Origin: Actinomycetes bacterium
Lineage (GTDB): Bacteria; Actinomycetota; Acidimicrobiia; Acidimicrobiales; Acidimicrobiaceae
DNA: 6,056 nt
NCBI GenBank assembly: GCA_021823385.1
Contig: JAKAOC010000162.1
Span: forward strand, 1-6,056
Direction of reading: 5' to 3'
Shown: piece after piece, positions 5,490-6,056 of the stretch
Layout of the letters: each line of letters opens with the position of its first letter
Numbering within the stretch: position 1 is the stretch's first letter
The notes under the pieces: model-generated
Databases searched by the model: none
What the model was told of the DNA's origin: nothing
The model's input: the letters and a program-made list of their open reading frames with translations, nothing else
Made by a program: the position numbers and the translations under genes

Positions 5490-6056
5490 ATGCTTGCAAG
5501 CCTGGGGATCCCCGCCCTACTGGTGATTGTCGTCGCAGCGGCCGTTTGGCTGCATGGGTCTCGGCACAGGTCTCGTGCGGGCGCCGCCCCGTCGACGGCC
5601 ATGGATCGGCCCGAGCCGGCATCAGAGATCAAACGCCCGGCGCGCGTTCCGGCGATGGCGGGCGCCCGTGGCAGCCGGCTGGCCGATGAGCTGGGCCGCT
5701 GGACAGGTGCAGGGCTCATCACCCCGTCTGAATCGGAGGCGATAGTTGCCTTCGAGGAGAGCCGCGGCTCCAAGCCGGAGCCTGTGCGTGCCGTTGCCGG
5801 TCGACCCCGCAAGATTCCTGCCGCGGCGGAGGCGATGGGCTATCTCGGCGGTGCGCTGGTGGTGATCGGCATGACCCTCACCGCGACGCGCTTCTGGGCG
5901 GAGTTCTCCATATCGGCGCGTTTGATGCTCACCGGGGTGGTCGCCATCGTGCTCATGCTGGCCGGCGCCCTGATTCACGAGGCCGCCGACCCCGCCCTGG
6001 CCCGCTTCCGCTGGTTCATTTGGCTCGCCTCGTCCGCTGTTACTTGCGTCTTCTTC
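5490..6056 (+). CDS. Membrane protein with DUF2157-like N-terminal motif, 3'-truncated
   Basis: An open frame runs without a stop from ATG 5490 to the last base, giving 189 residues of an incomplete protein. Residues about 4-21 form a hydrophobic signal-anchor helix, followed by a basic and Pro/Ala-rich linker (22-60). Residues 63-89 begin LADELGRWTGAGLITPSESE. This resembles the N-terminal helical motif of DUF2157 membrane proteins, where a short cytoplasmic domain (Leu-rich helix, Trp, Gly-Leu-Ile-Thr/Ser, acidic residues) precedes many membrane helices. At least three further helices follow at about 115-131, 142-162 and 174-189. The start at 5490 has a perfect AGGAGG (5478-5483) 6 nt upstream. 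An in-frame ATG at 5475, with AGAAGG 5 nt upstream, would add MRRCA, which also makes a plausible positively charged N-terminus. Function is unknown, and the gene has no evident link to metX. Confidence 0.8.
   Translation, partial: MLASLGIPALLVIVVAAAVWLHGSRHRSRAGAAPSTAMDRPEPASEIKRPARVPAMAGARGSRLADELGRWTGAGLITPSESEAIVAFEESRGSKPEPVRAVAGRPRKIPAAAEAMGYLGGALVVIGMTLTATRFWAEFSISARLMLTGVVAIVLMLAGALIHEAADPALARFRWFIWLASSAVTCVFF

Noticed and set aside
5450..5689. 79-aa plus-strand frame overlapping the start of the last gene
   Set aside because: It lies out of frame with the membrane protein, which has a perfect Shine-Dalgarno and clear helices; its start falls in the AT-rich dyad.
1..6056. Mobile element, CRISPR array, defence or toxin system
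   Set aside because: No transposase, integrase, terminal inverted repeats, repeat-spacer pattern or defence domain is visible; apart from the two uncharacterised membrane proteins, the genes are ordinary housekeeping and metabolic genes.

Overview
The window is GC-rich. All five protein genes lie on the + strand. It looks like a chromosomal segment from an actinobacterium (Actinomycetota). The grounds are high GC, GTG/TTG start codons, a SAM-IV-type riboswitch (a class known mainly from Actinobacteria) and the protein sequences themselves. An Acidimicrobiia-like lineage is possible but cannot be settled from this sequence. I see no insertion sequence, phage gene, CRISPR array, tRNA or rRNA.

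Layout: (1) 3-1058, a polytopic membrane protein resembling GT-C type glycosyltransferases, probably missing its first residues at the window edge. (2) 1212-2492, a DEAD-box RNA helicase with a TTG start, closed by a very strong intrinsic terminator at 2510-2548. (3) 2549-2924, a long regulatory region. It holds an imperfect dyad, a -10 element, a SAM-IV-like aptamer with an exact 7-bp pseudoknot, two mutually exclusive downstream hairpins, a six-codon Met-containing mini-ORF and the metY ribosome binding site. (4) 2925-4223 metY and about 4204-5343 metX, overlapping and translationally linked. (5) From 5490, a membrane protein with a DUF2157-like N-terminal motif that runs off the 3' end of the window.

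The core of the window is a two-gene homocysteine synthesis operon. MetX acetylates L-homoserine with acetyl-CoA. MetY then replaces the acetate with sulfide in a PLP-dependent reaction, giving homocysteine directly, without cystathionine. The product is methylated to methionine and then becomes SAM, which is the likely ligand of the leader RNA, so the operon is probably under end-product feedback. The helicase upstream is separated by its terminator, and the flanking membrane proteins have no evident link to methionine synthesis.

I see no wholly new system. The most unusual part is the metYX leader: the strong Shine-Dalgarno that lies in the switchable hairpin belongs to a tiny ORF (MARMSS) and not to metY, whose start is about 140 nt further on.
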